A stretch of 64,000 nt of DNA from Streptomyces cynarae (GTDB lineage: Bacteria; Actinomycetota; Actinomycetes; Streptomycetales; Streptomycetaceae), in NCBI RefSeq assembly GCF_025642135.1, contig NZ_CP106793.1:6726001-6790000 (forward strand), given 5' to 3'. Below the pieces are notes generated by a model. It saw only the letters and a list, made by a program, of their open reading frames with translations, was not told where the DNA came from and did no database searches. Made by a program: the position numbers and the translations under genes. Shown in pieces: positions 20,630 through 29,681 of this stretch; within the stretch, counting starts at the first letter, position 1, and the number at the start of each line of letters is the position of its first letter.

Positions 20630-21616
20630 TCAGGAACCGGTGGGTGCCGCGGTCCCGCGCATGGTGTCCTTCTCGGTTCCGGCGTGATGCGCGGAGGCGG
20701 GGCCGTGCGCCGGGTCCGGTGCGGCCGTTCGGCGGGCGCGCTCGACGGACTGGCCCCAGTAGGTTCCGGCGACCATCAGGGCCGCGCCGAGGCCGGTGAG
20801 CGGGGTGAGGTGGTCGCCGCCGAGGACGACGCCCACGGCCACGGCCCACACGGGCTCCGTGCCGAGCAGCAGTCCGGCGCGGCTGGCGGAGGTGCGCTGG
20901 ACGGCCCAGGTCTGCGCGAGGAAGGCGAACACGCTGCAGAACAGGGCGAGATACAGCAGCTGAATCCAGGTCGCGGTGCCGGCGCGGGCGAAGCCGGGCA
21001 GGGCGGTGGCGGCCGTGGGGAGGAAGAGCGCCGTGCCGATGAGGGTCTGCAGCGCCGTCAGGTGCAGGGGACGCACCGCGCGGCCCGCGGTGAGCCGGCC
21101 GACCAGGGCCACGTGCACGGCCCGGACGGCGGCGGCGGCGAGCATCAGCAGGTCGCCGAGTCCGGGCGTGTGGAAGCCGTTGCCGGACATCAGGAGTCCC
21201 ACGGCCAGGACGCACACCCCCGCGGCGGCGTGGAAGGAGGGCGGCAGCCCGCCGGGGTGACCGGAGCGGTCGAGCAACGGGGTGAGCACGATGGTCAGGC
21301 TGATGATCAGCCCCGCGTTGGCGGCGCTGGTGTGGGCGACTCCGTACGTCTCCACGACCAGCACCGCGGCCTGGGTCAGCCCCAGCGGCACTCCGGCCCG
21401 TACCTCGTCCCGCGTCCACCGGCGCCGCCCACGGCGGGCGGTGACCAGGACCAGGCAGGCCGGTGCGGAGAGCGCGTACCGGGCGAACAGGACCGCGGGG
21501 ACGGGCAGCGCGGCCACCGCCGTCTGGGCGGAGAGATAACTGGAACCCCAGACGAGCGCGACGAGGAGGAGTACCGCATCGGTACGGCGGGCGTCGAACA
21601 CCCGCCCACGGTGCAC
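20630..21616 (-). CDS. EamA/DMT-superfamily transporter
   Basis: 328 aa, with ten predicted membrane spans in two EamA halves (about 12-150 and 165-305). LVWGSSYLSAQTA at the start of the first half and TWAVQRTSASRAGLLLGTEPVWAVAVG in the second are typical of drug/metabolite exporters. Substrate unknown. The GTG at 21616 has AGGG about 7 nt upstream. It diverges from a LysR gene, with an inverted repeat in the 79-bp gap; such exporter/LysR pairs are usually a regulator with its target. The tail is hydrophilic and does not look membrane-embedded. Confidence 0.88.
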   Translation of the reverse strand: MHRGRVFDARRTDAVLLLVALVWGSSYLSAQTAVAALPVPAVLFARYALSAPACLVLVTARRGRRRWTRDEVRAGVPLGLTQAAVLVVETYGVAHTSAANAGLIISLTIVLTPLLDRSGHPGGLPPSFHAAAGVCVLAVGLLMSGNGFHTPGLGDLLMLAAAAVRAVHVALVGRLTAGRAVRPLHLTALQTLIGTALFLPTAATALPGFARAGTATWIQLLYLALFCSVFAFLAQTWAVQRTSASRAGLLLGTEPVWAVAVGVVLGGDHLTPLTGLGAALMVAGTYWGQSVERARRTAAPDPAHGPASAHHAGTEKDTMRGTAAPTGS

Positions 21617-21647
21617 CGCGCGTGACCCTGAAGCCCAGCACCAGTTT

Positions 21648-21664
21648 CTAAAACGATCTTTTAG
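21648..21664. promoter_or_regulatory. Perfect inverted repeat CTAAAA-N5-TTTTAG between eamA and lysR
   Basis: A 6-bp perfect dyad in the 79-bp divergent promoter, far more AT-rich than its surroundings. It contains the T-N11-A arrangement typical of LysR targets. It lies 32 bp from the lysR start and 32 bp from the transporter start, a natural place for one operator to serve both genes. Confidence 0.6.
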
Positions 21665-21683
21665 TCCACCTGCACAGTGCCCC

Positions 21684-21689
21684 TACACT
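21684..21689 (+). promoter_or_regulatory. TACACT -10 box, probable leaderless start of lysR
   Basis: TACACT ends 6 nt before the ATG at 21696, placing the predicted transcription start at or next to the start codon. No convincing Shine-Dalgarno is present. Confidence 0.5.
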
Positions 21690-21695
21690 GCGGGA

Positions 21696-22625
21696 ATGGA
21701 CGAACGTCAGTTGCGGATTCTGCGGGAGCTGGGCGAACTCGGCAGTGTCACCGCGGTCGCCGAGGCGCTGCTGGTGACGCCGTCGGCAATCTCCCAGCAA
21801 CTGCGGCTGCTGCAGCGATCGATCCCGGTGCCGCTGACCGAGCGGCACGGGCGGCGGCTGGTGCTCACCGACGCCGGGCAGGCGCTCGCCGGCGCGGCGG
21901 TGGAGGTGGAGACGGCGCTGGCGCGGGCCCGGGGCGCCGTCGAGGAATTCGTCGGGAAAGCGGACGGCGAGGTGTCGGTCGCGGCGTTCCACAGCGCCGG
22001 TTCGGCGTTCTTCCCACCGCTGCTGCGGGCCTTCAACGGACCCGGTTCGCCCCGGCTGGCGCTCGCCGACGAGGACGTGCCGCAAGAGGACTTCCCCCGG
22101 CTGACGAGGGAGTACGACCTCGTGCTCGCCCACCGCCTCGATCACGCCCCGCCGTGGCCGGGCACGGTGACCGTCACCACCCTGCTGCGCGAACCGCTCG
22201 ACGTGGCGCTGCCCGTCGGCCATCCGCTGGCCGGCAAGCGGCGGCTCACCCCGCGGGATGTGGCCGACGAGCCGTGGATCACCGTGCACGACGGGTTCCC
22301 CGTCATGGCCACCATCGAGGCCATCGCCGCCGCGGCCGGGCGCCGGCTGCGGCTGGTCCATCGCATCAACGAGTTCGCGGTGGTCGCGGAGGCCGTGGCC
22401 GCAGGGGGCGGTATCGCCCTGATGCCGCGCTGGACGATGCGTCCGCACCCGGCGCTGGTCCTCCGACCGATCGACGGCGTCCAGGCCAGGCGGCACATCG
22501 ACGCCCTGTGCCGCCCCGAACGCACGGCCCGCACAGCGGTCCGCACGGTGCTGGCCGAACTGCGCCGCGCCGCAGGGACGATCAAGGACGGGGACGCGGG
22601 GGAGCCGGCGCCGGCCACGGCTTGA
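21696..22625 (+). CDS. LysR-family regulator, divergent from EamA exporter
   Basis: 309 aa. The winged helix-turn-helix is at residues 1-60 (VTAVAEALLVTPSAISQQLR), with a substrate-binding domain from about 85 to 290. AGGGIALMPRW is the usual C-terminal LysR signature. The ATG is preceded by a TACACT box and no clear Shine-Dalgarno, so translation is probably leaderless. It very likely controls the divergent EamA exporter through the CTAAAA/TTTTAG site. The effector is presumably the exported compound or its precursor, but it cannot be named from sequence. Confidence 0.9.
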   Translation: MDERQLRILRELGELGSVTAVAEALLVTPSAISQQLRLLQRSIPVPLTERHGRRLVLTDAGQALAGAAVEVETALARARGAVEEFVGKADGEVSVAAFHSAGSAFFPPLLRAFNGPGSPRLALADEDVPQEDFPRLTREYDLVLAHRLDHAPPWPGTVTVTTLLREPLDVALPVGHPLAGKRRLTPRDVADEPWITVHDGFPVMATIEAIAAAAGRRLRLVHRINEFAVVAEAVAAGGGIALMPRWTMRPHPALVLRPIDGVQARRHIDALCRPERTARTAVRTVLAELRRAAGTIKDGDAGEPAPATA

Positions 22626-22665
22626 CGGCGACGCGGAGCGGGTCGGTGAACGCAACCGAAAGCTC

Positions 22666-23529
22666 TCAGAACGGATACCAGCGCACCGTCTCGTCCCCGT
22701 CCCGCAACGACGCCACCCGGCGCTCGAACTCGGCGAGGGCCTTGGGGTTGCTCGGCGCGTGCTGGGCGACCCAGGCGCAGCTGGCCGTCTCCCGGGCACC
22801 GCGCAGCACCGAGCAGCCCTCCCATGCGCGTACGTCCCAGCCGTAGGCGGCGGTGAAGGAGTCGTACGCCTCGGCGGGAAGACCGTAGCGGTCACGGGAA
22901 AGCGCCATGACCACCAGGTCGTGCTCGCGCAGATCGGCGGAGAAGGTCTCCAGGTCGACCAGGACCGGGCCGTCCGGGCCGATGTGCACATTGCGCGGCA
23001 GCGCGTCGCCGTGGATCGGTCCGGGCGCCAGATGCGGGGAGAGCGCGGCCGCCGCGGCGGCGAACCCGTCACGGCGCTCGCGCAGATACGCCGCGTCCGC
23101 AGGGTCGATCGCGTCGCCCGCGAGCCGAAGCCAGCGTTCCACCCCGCCCAGCAGATCACGGGGCGGCAGGGTGAAGGCGGGGGAGGGGAGGGCGTGCACG
23201 ATCCGCAGCAGTTCGGCCAGGTCGCGCGGTTCGGCGGGGCGTACGGGATCGGGCAGCCGGTGCCATACGGTCACGGGATGCCCGTCGACGAGCAGGGGTT
23301 CGGGTCGGGCGGCCCGCACCGCCGGGACATCCGCCCCGGCCAGCCAGACGGCGATGTCGAGCTCCCGCCGCGCCCGGTCCAGCAACTCGGCGTCGCGGCC
23401 CACTTTGACCACCAGATCCCCGACGGCGAACACCGCGTTCTCACCCAGGGCGAGGAGCCGAGCGTCCCGCGCCGCACCCGGCAGTACCCCCGCCGCGTCC
23501 AGCACATCCCGCGCCCGCATCTCGTCCAT
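22666..23529 (-). CDS. Aminoglycoside phosphotransferase-family protein
   Basis: 287 aa kinase-like protein. The catalytic loop is IHGDALPRNVHI (intact His-Gly-Asp and Asn), followed by VLVDLETFS, where Asp binds metal. The N-terminal ATP site includes GENAVFAVGDLVVKVGR with the conserved Lys. This is a more canonical loop than in the phosphotransferase at 5535. ATG 23529 has GGAGG 7 nt upstream and is preferred to the in-frame ATG 23580. Substrate unknown. It converges on the LysR gene (40 bp apart) and lies 226 bp after the MMPL gene, whose hairpin terminator is between them. Confidence 0.88.
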   Translation of the reverse strand: MDEMRARDVLDAAGVLPGAARDARLLALGENAVFAVGDLVVKVGRDAELLDRARRELDIAVWLAGADVPAVRAARPEPLLVDGHPVTVWHRLPDPVRPAEPRDLAELLRIVHALPSPAFTLPPRDLLGGVERWLRLAGDAIDPADAAYLRERRDGFAAAAAALSPHLAPGPIHGDALPRNVHIGPDGPVLVDLETFSADLREHDLVVMALSRDRYGLPAEAYDSFTAAYGWDVRAWEGCSVLRGARETASCAWVAQHAPSNPKALAEFERRVASLRDGDETVRWYPF

Positions 23530-23705
23530 CGCACGCCTCCGTGTCCTCCACCGGTTCCTTGAGGTCTGCCAGTGTCGCATTCACGCAGGTCGGGACGGCC
23601 ACCGGCCGGGGTGCGGAACGAACCCGCGGACAAGTGGCCCAGGCTGCACCGGCGTCGGCGAAGTGAGATCCCCGCACAGGGAGGGCCGTCGGCTGCCCAC
23701 AAGGG

Positions 23706-23742
23706 GAGGGCCCGTAGGCTCCCCGGTCGCCGACGGGCCCTC
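23706..23742 (-). terminator. Strong hairpin terminator after the MMPL gene
   Basis: GAGGGCCCGT and ACGGGCCCTC form a perfect 10-bp stem with a 17-nt loop, 14 bp past the MMPL stop. There is no long T-run, as is common for Streptomyces terminators. The symmetric stem could act in both directions. Confidence 0.75.
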
Positions 23743-23755
23743 GCTCAGGCGGGGT

Positions 23756-26017
23756 TCAGACCCCCAGTGGCTCGTTCTCGTCCCGCGCCGCCGGTGCCAC
23801 CGCCGCCGGTGTCTCGTCGTGCGTGAGGTCCGGCAGCCGGTGCAGCCACTTCGGCAGGTACCAGTTGCGCTCACCCAGCAGCGCCATCACCGCCGGGAGC
23901 AGCACGCCCCGGATGACGGTCGCGTCGATGAGGACCGCGGCGGCCAGGCCCACGCCCATCTGCTTCATGGACTGCATGGACAGCGTGCCGAAGATCGCGA
24001 AGACGGCGACCATGATGACCGCGGCGCTGGTGACGACCCCGGCCGTGGTCACCACACCGTGCGTGATCGCGTCCTTCGTGGTCCTGCCCCGCAGACGGGC
24101 CTCGCGGATCCGGGACACCACGAACACGTGGTAGTCCATCGACAGGCCGAACAGGATGACGAAGAGGAACAGCGGCAGCCAGGTGACGATGGCGCCCACA
24201 CCGTGCGCGCCCACCAGCGACGCGCCCCAGCCGTGCTGGAAGACGGCGACCAGGATGCCGTAGGCCGCACCGACCGAGAGCAGGTTCAGGACGATCGAGG
24301 TGATCGCGATCGTCAGCGAGCGGAACGACAGGAGCATCAGCAGGAAGGCGAAGACCACGACGAACGCGAAGACCGGGACCACCGAGCCGACGAGTTGGTC
24401 GTTGAAGTCGTGCGAGCCCGCGACCTGACCCGTGATCGGCGCCTGCACGCCCTCCACCTTGCCGAGCGTGTCGGGCCGTACCTTGTCGCGCAGCAGCTCC
24501 AGGTTCTTGCCCGCCTTGTCCAGGTCGGAGCCGCCGACGAGCGGCACGGAGATCACGGCCACGTTCTGCGCGTCGTGCAGTCTGACGTCGACCGGGCCGC
24601 GCGAGGCGCCCGATGCGATCGCCTCCGTGCGGAAGCCGGCGATCGCGGACTTCACCTCGGGCGCGTTGATGTCCTTCGCCTTGACGACGACCTGGGCCGG
24701 CTCGGAACCGCCGGGGAAGGCCTCGTTGACCCGGTTGTAGGTGGCCACGATGGGCAGCTTGTTCCCGAACTCCTGGTCCAGGGTGAGGTTCTGGGTCTTC
24801 ATGCCGAGTGCGGGCGCTGCGATCGCGAGCAGCGCACCGGCCGCGACCACCAGGGAGACGGCGGGCCGGGCGAGGACCACCTTCAGGACGGCACTCCACA
24901 GCCGGCTGCCCTCGTCGGCGCTGCGACCGGTCCGCGCGCGCCGCTTGTCCGGGTGCAGGAACGGGATACGGCCCTTCTCGACGCGCTTGCCCAGCAGCGA
25001 CAGCAGCGCGGGCAGCACGGTCACCGAGCCGACCATGGCGACCGCCACCACCATCAGCGAGGCCAGGCCCATCGCCTCGAAGGTGGCGAGTCCGGTGAAC
25101 AGCATGCCCGCCATCGCCACGCACACCGTGACACCGGAGACGATCACGGCGCGCCCGCTGGTCGCGGCGGCGATGCGCAGCGCGGTGCCCGCATCGCGTC
25201 CGGCCGCGCGCTCCTCCCGCTCGCGGCGCAGGTAGAACAGGCAGTAGTCGACGCCGACGGCCATGCCGACCAGCAGCATCACGGAGTTGGCGGTGTCGTT
25301 CATCGCCTGCAGATGGCTGACGATGCCCATCAGGCCCATCGTCGCCATGATCGCGGTGATGGCGAGCGCCACTGGCAGCAGCGCCGCGACCAGCGCGCCG
25401 AACGCGATCAGCAGGATGCCGAGCGCCACCGGCACCGCGGAGTACTCGGCCTGCTTGAAGTCGTTGCCGAACGCGTCGGAGAACGTCTTGCGCATGCTGG
25501 CGGCGCCGATCTCCTCGATCCGCAGCTGCGGGTGGTCCTTCTGGACCCCGGCGACGGCCTTGAGCACGGGCTCGACACGGTCACCGGCGGTGTCCGCGTC
25601 GCCGCGCATGTCGAACTGCACCAGGGCGCTGCGGCCGTCCTTGGAGATGGTCTTCGTGTCGTACGGGGAGGTCACGTCCGTCACCCGGCCGGTGCCGTCG
25701 ACGGCCCGCACGACCGCGGTGACGGCGGCGCGGAACCGCGGGTCGGTGGCCGTGGTGGTGCCGTCCTTCGCCTGGATCAGCACGCTCTCACCGGCAGGCT
25801 GCTTGATCCCCGCGTCCTCGATGATCTTCGCGGCGGTGTGTGTCTCGCCCTTCAGTTCGTCGCTGTCCTTGATGTCGACGCGCCCGGCTGCCGAGCCGAC
25901 GGCCATGGCCAGCACGACGAACAGCACCCAGATGCCGACGGCAGCCCATCGGTGCCGAGCGCTCCAGCCGCCGGCCCGGGCGGCGATGCCCCGCACCCGC
26001 GTATCTCCGTTCCCCAT
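23756..26017 (-). CDS. MMPL-family RND-type membrane transporter
   Basis: 753 aa, with about 12 membrane spans in two repeats, each with one span followed by a large extracytoplasmic loop and then five spans. The proton-relay motifs are VGVDYCLFYLRRERE (first half) and GLSMDYHVFVVSRIREARLRG (second half). Such proteins export lipids, polyketides or other hydrophobic compounds; the cargo is unknown. ATG 26017 is chosen because GGAGGGGG lies about 9 nt upstream; the longer frame to 26137 adds a non-membrane, Gly/Pro-rich stretch. A 241-bp upstream region holds an inverted repeat that could be a TetR-type operator, but no such regulator is adjacent. Confidence 0.93.
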   Translation of the reverse strand: MGNGDTRVRGIAARAGGWSARHRWAAVGIWVLFVVLAMAVGSAAGRVDIKDSDELKGETHTAAKIIEDAGIKQPAGESVLIQAKDGTTTATDPRFRAAVTAVVRAVDGTGRVTDVTSPYDTKTISKDGRSALVQFDMRGDADTAGDRVEPVLKAVAGVQKDHPQLRIEEIGAASMRKTFSDAFGNDFKQAEYSAVPVALGILLIAFGALVAALLPVALAITAIMATMGLMGIVSHLQAMNDTANSVMLLVGMAVGVDYCLFYLRREREERAAGRDAGTALRIAAATSGRAVIVSGVTVCVAMAGMLFTGLATFEAMGLASLMVVAVAMVGSVTVLPALLSLLGKRVEKGRIPFLHPDKRRARTGRSADEGSRLWSAVLKVVLARPAVSLVVAAGALLAIAAPALGMKTQNLTLDQEFGNKLPIVATYNRVNEAFPGGSEPAQVVVKAKDINAPEVKSAIAGFRTEAIASGASRGPVDVRLHDAQNVAVISVPLVGGSDLDKAGKNLELLRDKVRPDTLGKVEGVQAPITGQVAGSHDFNDQLVGSVVPVFAFVVVFAFLLMLLSFRSLTIAITSIVLNLLSVGAAYGILVAVFQHGWGASLVGAHGVGAIVTWLPLFLFVILFGLSMDYHVFVVSRIREARLRGRTTKDAITHGVVTTAGVVTSAAVIMVAVFAIFGTLSMQSMKQMGVGLAAAVLIDATVIRGVLLPAVMALLGERNWYLPKWLHRLPDLTHDETPAAVAPAARDENEPLGV

Positions 26018-26169
26018 GACGGGCTGCCCCCTCCGTGCGGGTGACGGCCCCCTGCCGCCACCGTTCGCTTCGAAGGTAGGGGCGGCGTAAGCCCGACTCG
26101 TCGTGCTGCCCGGTGAACCGTGAGCGCCCCGGCTCATCCCCTCGGACCGGCCCGCCTCACCATCCGGGA

Positions 26170-26194
26170 GGACAGTGGCCCCTTACAACTGTCC
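26170..26194. promoter_or_regulatory. Inverted repeat GGACAGT-N11-ACTGTCC
   Basis: A perfect 7-bp dyad lies in the divergent region between the MMPL gene and DUF1697, 65 bp before the DUF1697 start. The size and spacing suit a dimeric repressor operator. No regulator gene adjoins it. Confidence 0.45.
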
Positions 26195-26246
26195 GGGCTC
26201 CTCAGGGCCGGGATCAGGGTCCGGGCGCCCGCCCGGGGATGCGCTC

Positions 26247-26252
26247 TAGGGT
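26247..26252 (+). promoter_or_regulatory. TAGGGT -10 box, probable leaderless start of DUF1697 gene
   Basis: TAGGGT ends 6 nt before ATG 26259, favouring that start and a leaderless transcript. Confidence 0.45.
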
Positions 26253-26258
26253 GTGAGC

Positions 26259-26807
26259 ATGACGACGACGTACGCGGCGCTGCTGCGGGGGATCAACGTG
26301 GGCGGCAACCGGAAGCTGCCGATGGCGGGCCTGCGGGAGCTGCTGACCGGGCTCGGTCACACCGGGGTGGCCACGTATCTGCAGAGCGGCAACGCGGTCT
26401 TCACCGCCGACCACGGTGACGAGGACTCCCTGGCGGCGGAACTCGAGGAGGCGATCGAGAAGGACTTCGGCTTCCGGGTCGACGTGCTCGTACGCGACCA
26501 CGCGTACCTGAAGGCCGTACGCGAGGCCTGCCCGTTCCCGGCCGACGAGCTGGAGGGCAGGCAGCTGCACGTCACGTACTTCTCGGGGCCGGTGGAGGCC
26601 GAACGGTTCGCGGAGATCGACCCGGCCGCGTACCTGCCGGAGGAGTTCCGGCTCGGCGGCCGCGAGCTCTACCTCTACGTCCCCGACGGTCTCGGCCGGT
26701 CCAAGCTCGCCGAACAGCTGTCGAGGCCCCGGCTGAACAAGGGGCTGATCGCCACCACCCGCAACTGGAACACGGTCGTCAAACTCGAGGAGCTGACCCG
26801 TGCCTGA
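26259..26807 (+). CDS. DUF1697 family protein
   Basis: 182 aa cytoplasmic protein matching DUF1697. The hallmarks are YAALLRGINVGGNRKLPMAGLRELL at the N-terminus, TYLQSGNAVF at about 40-50, and the C-terminal ATTRNWNTVVKL. The family is widespread with no proven biochemical role. ATG 26259 is chosen over the in-frame GTG at 26253 because of the TAGGGT box exactly 6 nt upstream. The stop overlaps the GTG of the next gene by 8 bp, so the two are co-translated. Confidence 0.9.
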   Translation: MTTTYAALLRGINVGGNRKLPMAGLRELLTGLGHTGVATYLQSGNAVFTADHGDEDSLAAELEEAIEKDFGFRVDVLVRDHAYLKAVREACPFPADELEGRQLHVTYFSGPVEAERFAEIDPAAYLPEEFRLGGRELYLYVPDGLGRSKLAEQLSRPRLNKGLIATTRNWNTVVKLEELTRA

Positions 26808-27174
26808 GCAGGGCCCGGCCGTCGAGGAGGCGATCGAGCGCGAACTGCGTCTCCTGGACCCGCAGTTCAGCCGCTCGCCCGAACAGGTCGGGGCGCTGCT
26901 GCACCCCGACTTCCACGAGTTCGGCGTCTCCGGGCGGCACTGGGACCGGGCCTCCGTCATCGAGATGCTGGCCTCGACGACCGATGCGGGGGCGCGGCCG
27001 TCCGTCACCTCCCCCATCACGGGCGTCCAGCTCGCCCCGGACCTGGTGCACCTCACCTTCGACACGGAGAACGACGGCCGTCACGCGCACCGCAGTTCGC
27101 TGTGGCGGCGTACCGAGGACGGCTGGCAGCTGTACTTCCACCAGGGGACGCCGTTCGCCCCCGGGACGAAGTGA
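26800..27174 (+). CDS. NTF2-like (DUF4440-type) protein
   Basis: 124 aa single-domain protein with an NTF2-like alpha+beta fold. ELRLLDPQFSRSPEQVGALLHPDFHEFGVSGRHWDR is the usual helix plus DFxEFGxSG turn, and SSLWRRTEDGWQLYFHQGTPF is the C-terminal sheet. Members bind small molecules or are enzymes of unknown type. The GTG start lies inside the 3' end of the DUF1697 gene (8-bp overlap), which indicates coupled expression. Confidence 0.82.
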   Translation: MPEQGPAVEEAIERELRLLDPQFSRSPEQVGALLHPDFHEFGVSGRHWDRASVIEMLASTTDAGARPSVTSPITGVQLAPDLVHLTFDTENDGRHAHRSSLWRRTEDGWQLYFHQGTPFAPGTK

Positions 27175-27242
27175 CGCAGAGATCCACGGAGTTCCGCACC
27201 CAGGGGCAAAGGGCGACGAGCGGGTGTGCGAGGCTCGTCGGC

Positions 27243-28262
27243 ATGCGCTACATCATCATCGGAGCAGGGGCCGTCGGCGGAGCGGTCGGGGCCCGGCTCG
27301 CCGAGGTCGGCCACGAGGTGGTCCTGGTCGCGCGGGGTGCGCAGTACACGGCGCTGCGCGAGCACGGACTGCGCTTCCTCGCCCCGGACGGCGAGCACAC
27401 CCACCGGCTGCCGGTCGTCGACGGGCCTTCGGCGCTGGGTGAGTTGCGCACGGACGACGTCCTCGTGCTGGCCGTCAAGACCCAGGACAGCGAGGTGGCG
27501 CTGGACACCTGGGGCCCGGCTCCGGTGCGGGGCGGCGGTACGGCCGCCGAGCAGCTCCCGCTGGTGTGCGCGCAGAACGGCGTGGAGAGCCAGCGGCTCG
27601 CCCTGCGCCGCTTCCGCCATGTCTACGGCGTCTGCGTGTGGCTCCCGTCCACCTTCGTCGAACCGGGCGTCGTCTCCGCCGCCGGCACCCCGCTCACCGG
27701 CATCCTGCACCTCGGCCGGTATCCGCACGGCACCGACGACACCGCCCGCCGGATCGCCGCAGACCTGGAGAAGGCCCGGTTCGAGGCCCCGGTCGTGCCG
27801 GACGTGACGCGCTGGCAGTACGCCAAGCTGCTGAGCAACCTCGCCAACGCCGTGGAGGCGGTCAGCGGGCCGCTCACCGGACAGGCGGCGGAGTCGCTGT
27901 ACGCGCGGGTGCGGGCCGAGGGCGAGGCGGTGCTCCAGGCGGCCGGCATCCCGTACGCGAGCGGCGCGGAGCAGAAGGAGATGCGCGGCGACAAGGTGCA
28001 CCTGGTGCCGCTCGCGGGGGCCCAGCGCGGTGGCGGTTCCTCCTGGCAGTCCCTCACCCGAGGCACCGGCACCATCGAGGCCGACCACCTCAACGGCGAG
28101 ATCGTCCTCCTGGGCCGGCTGCACGGTGTGCCGACCCCGCTCAACGAACTGCTGCAACGGCTCGCCACCACGTTCGCGCGGGAGCGCCGGGCGCCCGGGT
28201 CGCTGCCGGTCGCGGAGCTGGTGCGACTCGCCGACGAGGCCGTGGCGCACGCCGCCGGGTAG
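27243..28262 (+). CDS. Ketopantoate reductase-family (ApbA/PanE) protein
   Basis: 339 aa NADPH-dependent reductase family. The Rossmann motif IIIGAGAVGGAVGARLAEVGHEVVLVARG is at residues 3-33, the catalytic-domain Lys in QYAKLLSNLANAVEAVSG, and a C-terminal helical domain from about 190. Pantothenate synthesis is possible, but many streptomycete paralogues act on other 2-oxo acids, so panE is not assigned. ATG 27243 starts exactly at the Rossmann strand, with GAGGCT 7 nt upstream resembling the other leaderless -10 boxes. The longer frame from 27102 overlaps the preceding gene. Confidence 0.85.
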   Translation: MRYIIIGAGAVGGAVGARLAEVGHEVVLVARGAQYTALREHGLRFLAPDGEHTHRLPVVDGPSALGELRTDDVLVLAVKTQDSEVALDTWGPAPVRGGGTAAEQLPLVCAQNGVESQRLALRRFRHVYGVCVWLPSTFVEPGVVSAAGTPLTGILHLGRYPHGTDDTARRIAADLEKARFEAPVVPDVTRWQYAKLLSNLANAVEAVSGPLTGQAAESLYARVRAEGEAVLQAAGIPYASGAEQKEMRGDKVHLVPLAGAQRGGGSSWQSLTRGTGTIEADHLNGEIVLLGRLHGVPTPLNELLQRLATTFARERRAPGSLPVAELVRLADEAVAHAAG

Positions 28263-28289
28263 GCCGCCGCTTCCCACCTCCCCTTGCGC

Positions 28290-29681
28290 TCAAGCGGCGC
28301 TGCGGCCTCTTTCCGCATGCGTCCGGATGATGTCCGCGTACCGGCGCCCACTGCCCTTCACCGTGCGCTTCTGCGTCTTGTAGTCGACGTGCACCAGCCC
28401 GAAGCGCTTGTCGTAGCCGTACGCCCACTCGAAGTTGTCCAGCAGGGACCAGGCGAAGTAGCCCGCGAGCGGGGCGCCCTGACGGACTGCCGATGCGCAG
28501 GCCGCCAGGTGCTGCTCCAGATACTCCGTGCGCTCGGGGTCGTGGATGGTTCCATCGGGGCGTACGACGTCGGGGTAGGCGGAGCCGTTCTCGGTGACAT
28601 ACAGCTTGCGGGCGCCGTAGTCGTGGGTCAGGCGGAGCAGGAGGCGCTCCATGCCGGAGGCGTCGACCTCCCAGTCCATGCCGGTGCGGGGCACGCCGAG
28701 GCGGGGGACCGGGCGGACCCGTGGGGCCAGCCCGGTGGGGTCGTCGGCGACGGTGGCCGGCATGTAGTAGTTGAGGCCCAGCCAGTCGAGGGGCTGCGCG
28801 ATGGTTTCCGAGTCGCCTGGCTGCTCGGGAAGTTCGACGCCGTACACCTCTCGCATGTCGGCCGGGAAGCCGCGGCCGTGCACCGGGTCCAGCCACCAGC
28901 GGTTGGTGTGCCCGTCCATGCGGCGGGCGGCGTCGAGGTCCTCCGGCCGGTCGGTGGCGGCGTGGACGGTGGAGAGGTTGTTGACGATGCCCACCTGCGC
29001 GCCGGGCGCTGCCGCGCGGATCGCCTGCGCGGCCAGACCGTGACCGAGGAGGAGGTGGTAGGAGGCGCGGACGGCGGCCGTGAGGTCGGTCAGGCCGGGG
29101 GCCATCCTGCCCTCCAGGTGGCCGATCCACGCGGAGCACAGGGGCTCGTTGAGCGTGGTCCAGTGGCGGACGCGGTCGCCGAGGCGTTCGGCGACGACCG
29201 CCGCGTACGAGGCGAGGTGGTGGGCGGTGTCGCGGACCGGCCAGCCGCCCCGGTCCTGGAGCACCTGCGGCAGGTCCCAGTGGTACAGGGTGACGGACGG
29301 AGTGATGCCCGCCTCCAGCAGGCCGTCGATCAACGCGTCGTAGAAGTCGAGCCCCTTGGCGTTGACCGCACCGTCGCCGCCCGGCACCACGCGCGGCCAG
29401 GCGATGGACAGCCGGTAGGCGTTGGTGCCGAGTCGGCGCATCAGGCCGATGTCCTCGCGCCAGCGGTGGTAGTGGTCGCAGGCGACGTCTCCGTGGTCAC
29501 CATTGTCGATCTTGCCGGGAGTGTGCGAGAACGTGTCCCAGATCGAGGGGGAGCGGCCGTCCTCGGCGACGGCCCCCTCGATCTGGTAGGCCGACGTGGC
29601 CGTGCCCCACAGGAAGTCCTCGGGGAGTGCGGCGAGGTCGATGGTCACGGAGTTCCTTTCGGAGGCAGGCGAGTCGGTCAC
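28290..29681 (-). CDS. GH1 beta-glucosidase
   Basis: 463 aa intracellular family 1 glycosidase. [15 protein letters not shown] is the N-terminal signature, the acid/base Glu is in [11 protein letters not shown] and the nucleophile Glu in [12 protein letters not shown]. The C-terminal substrate loop [23 protein letters not shown] is intact. It should hydrolyse the beta-linked oligosaccharide imported by the ABC system upstream. The GTG start overlaps the permease stop (GTGA) with GGGAG about 7 nt upstream. A second in-frame GTG at 29648, after AAAGGAACTCC, is an alternative. It is last in a four-gene operon. Confidence 0.95.
   Translation of the reverse strand: MTDSPASERNSVTIDLAALPEDFLWGTATSAYQIEGAVAEDGRSPSIWDTFSHTPGKIDNGDHGDVACDHYHRWREDIGLMRRLGTNAYRLSIAWPRVVPGGDGAVNAKGLDFYDALIDGLLEAGITPSVTLYHWDLPQVLQDRGGWPVRDTAHHLASYAAVVAERLGDRVRHWTTLNEPLCSAWIGHLEGRMAPGLTDLTAAVRASYHLLLGHGLAAQAIRAAAPGAQVGIVNNLSTVHAATDRPEDLDAARRMDGHTNRWWLDPVHGRGFPADMREVYGVELPEQPGDSETIAQPLDWLGLNYYMPATVADDPTGLAPRVRPVPRLGVPRTGMDWEVDASGMERLLLRLTHDYGARKLYVTENGSAYPDVVRPDGTIHDPERTEYLEQHLAACASAVRQGAPLAGYFAWSLLDNFEWAYGYDKRFGLVHVDYKTQKRTVKGSGRRYADIIRTHAERGRSAA

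Noticed and set aside
22907-26044. A 1045-residue plus-strand open frame opposite the MMPL gene
   Set aside because: Antisense shadow of a high-GC membrane protein gene; composition is Arg/His/Gln/Asp-rich without motifs, and the minus strand has clear RND signatures and a ribosome site.
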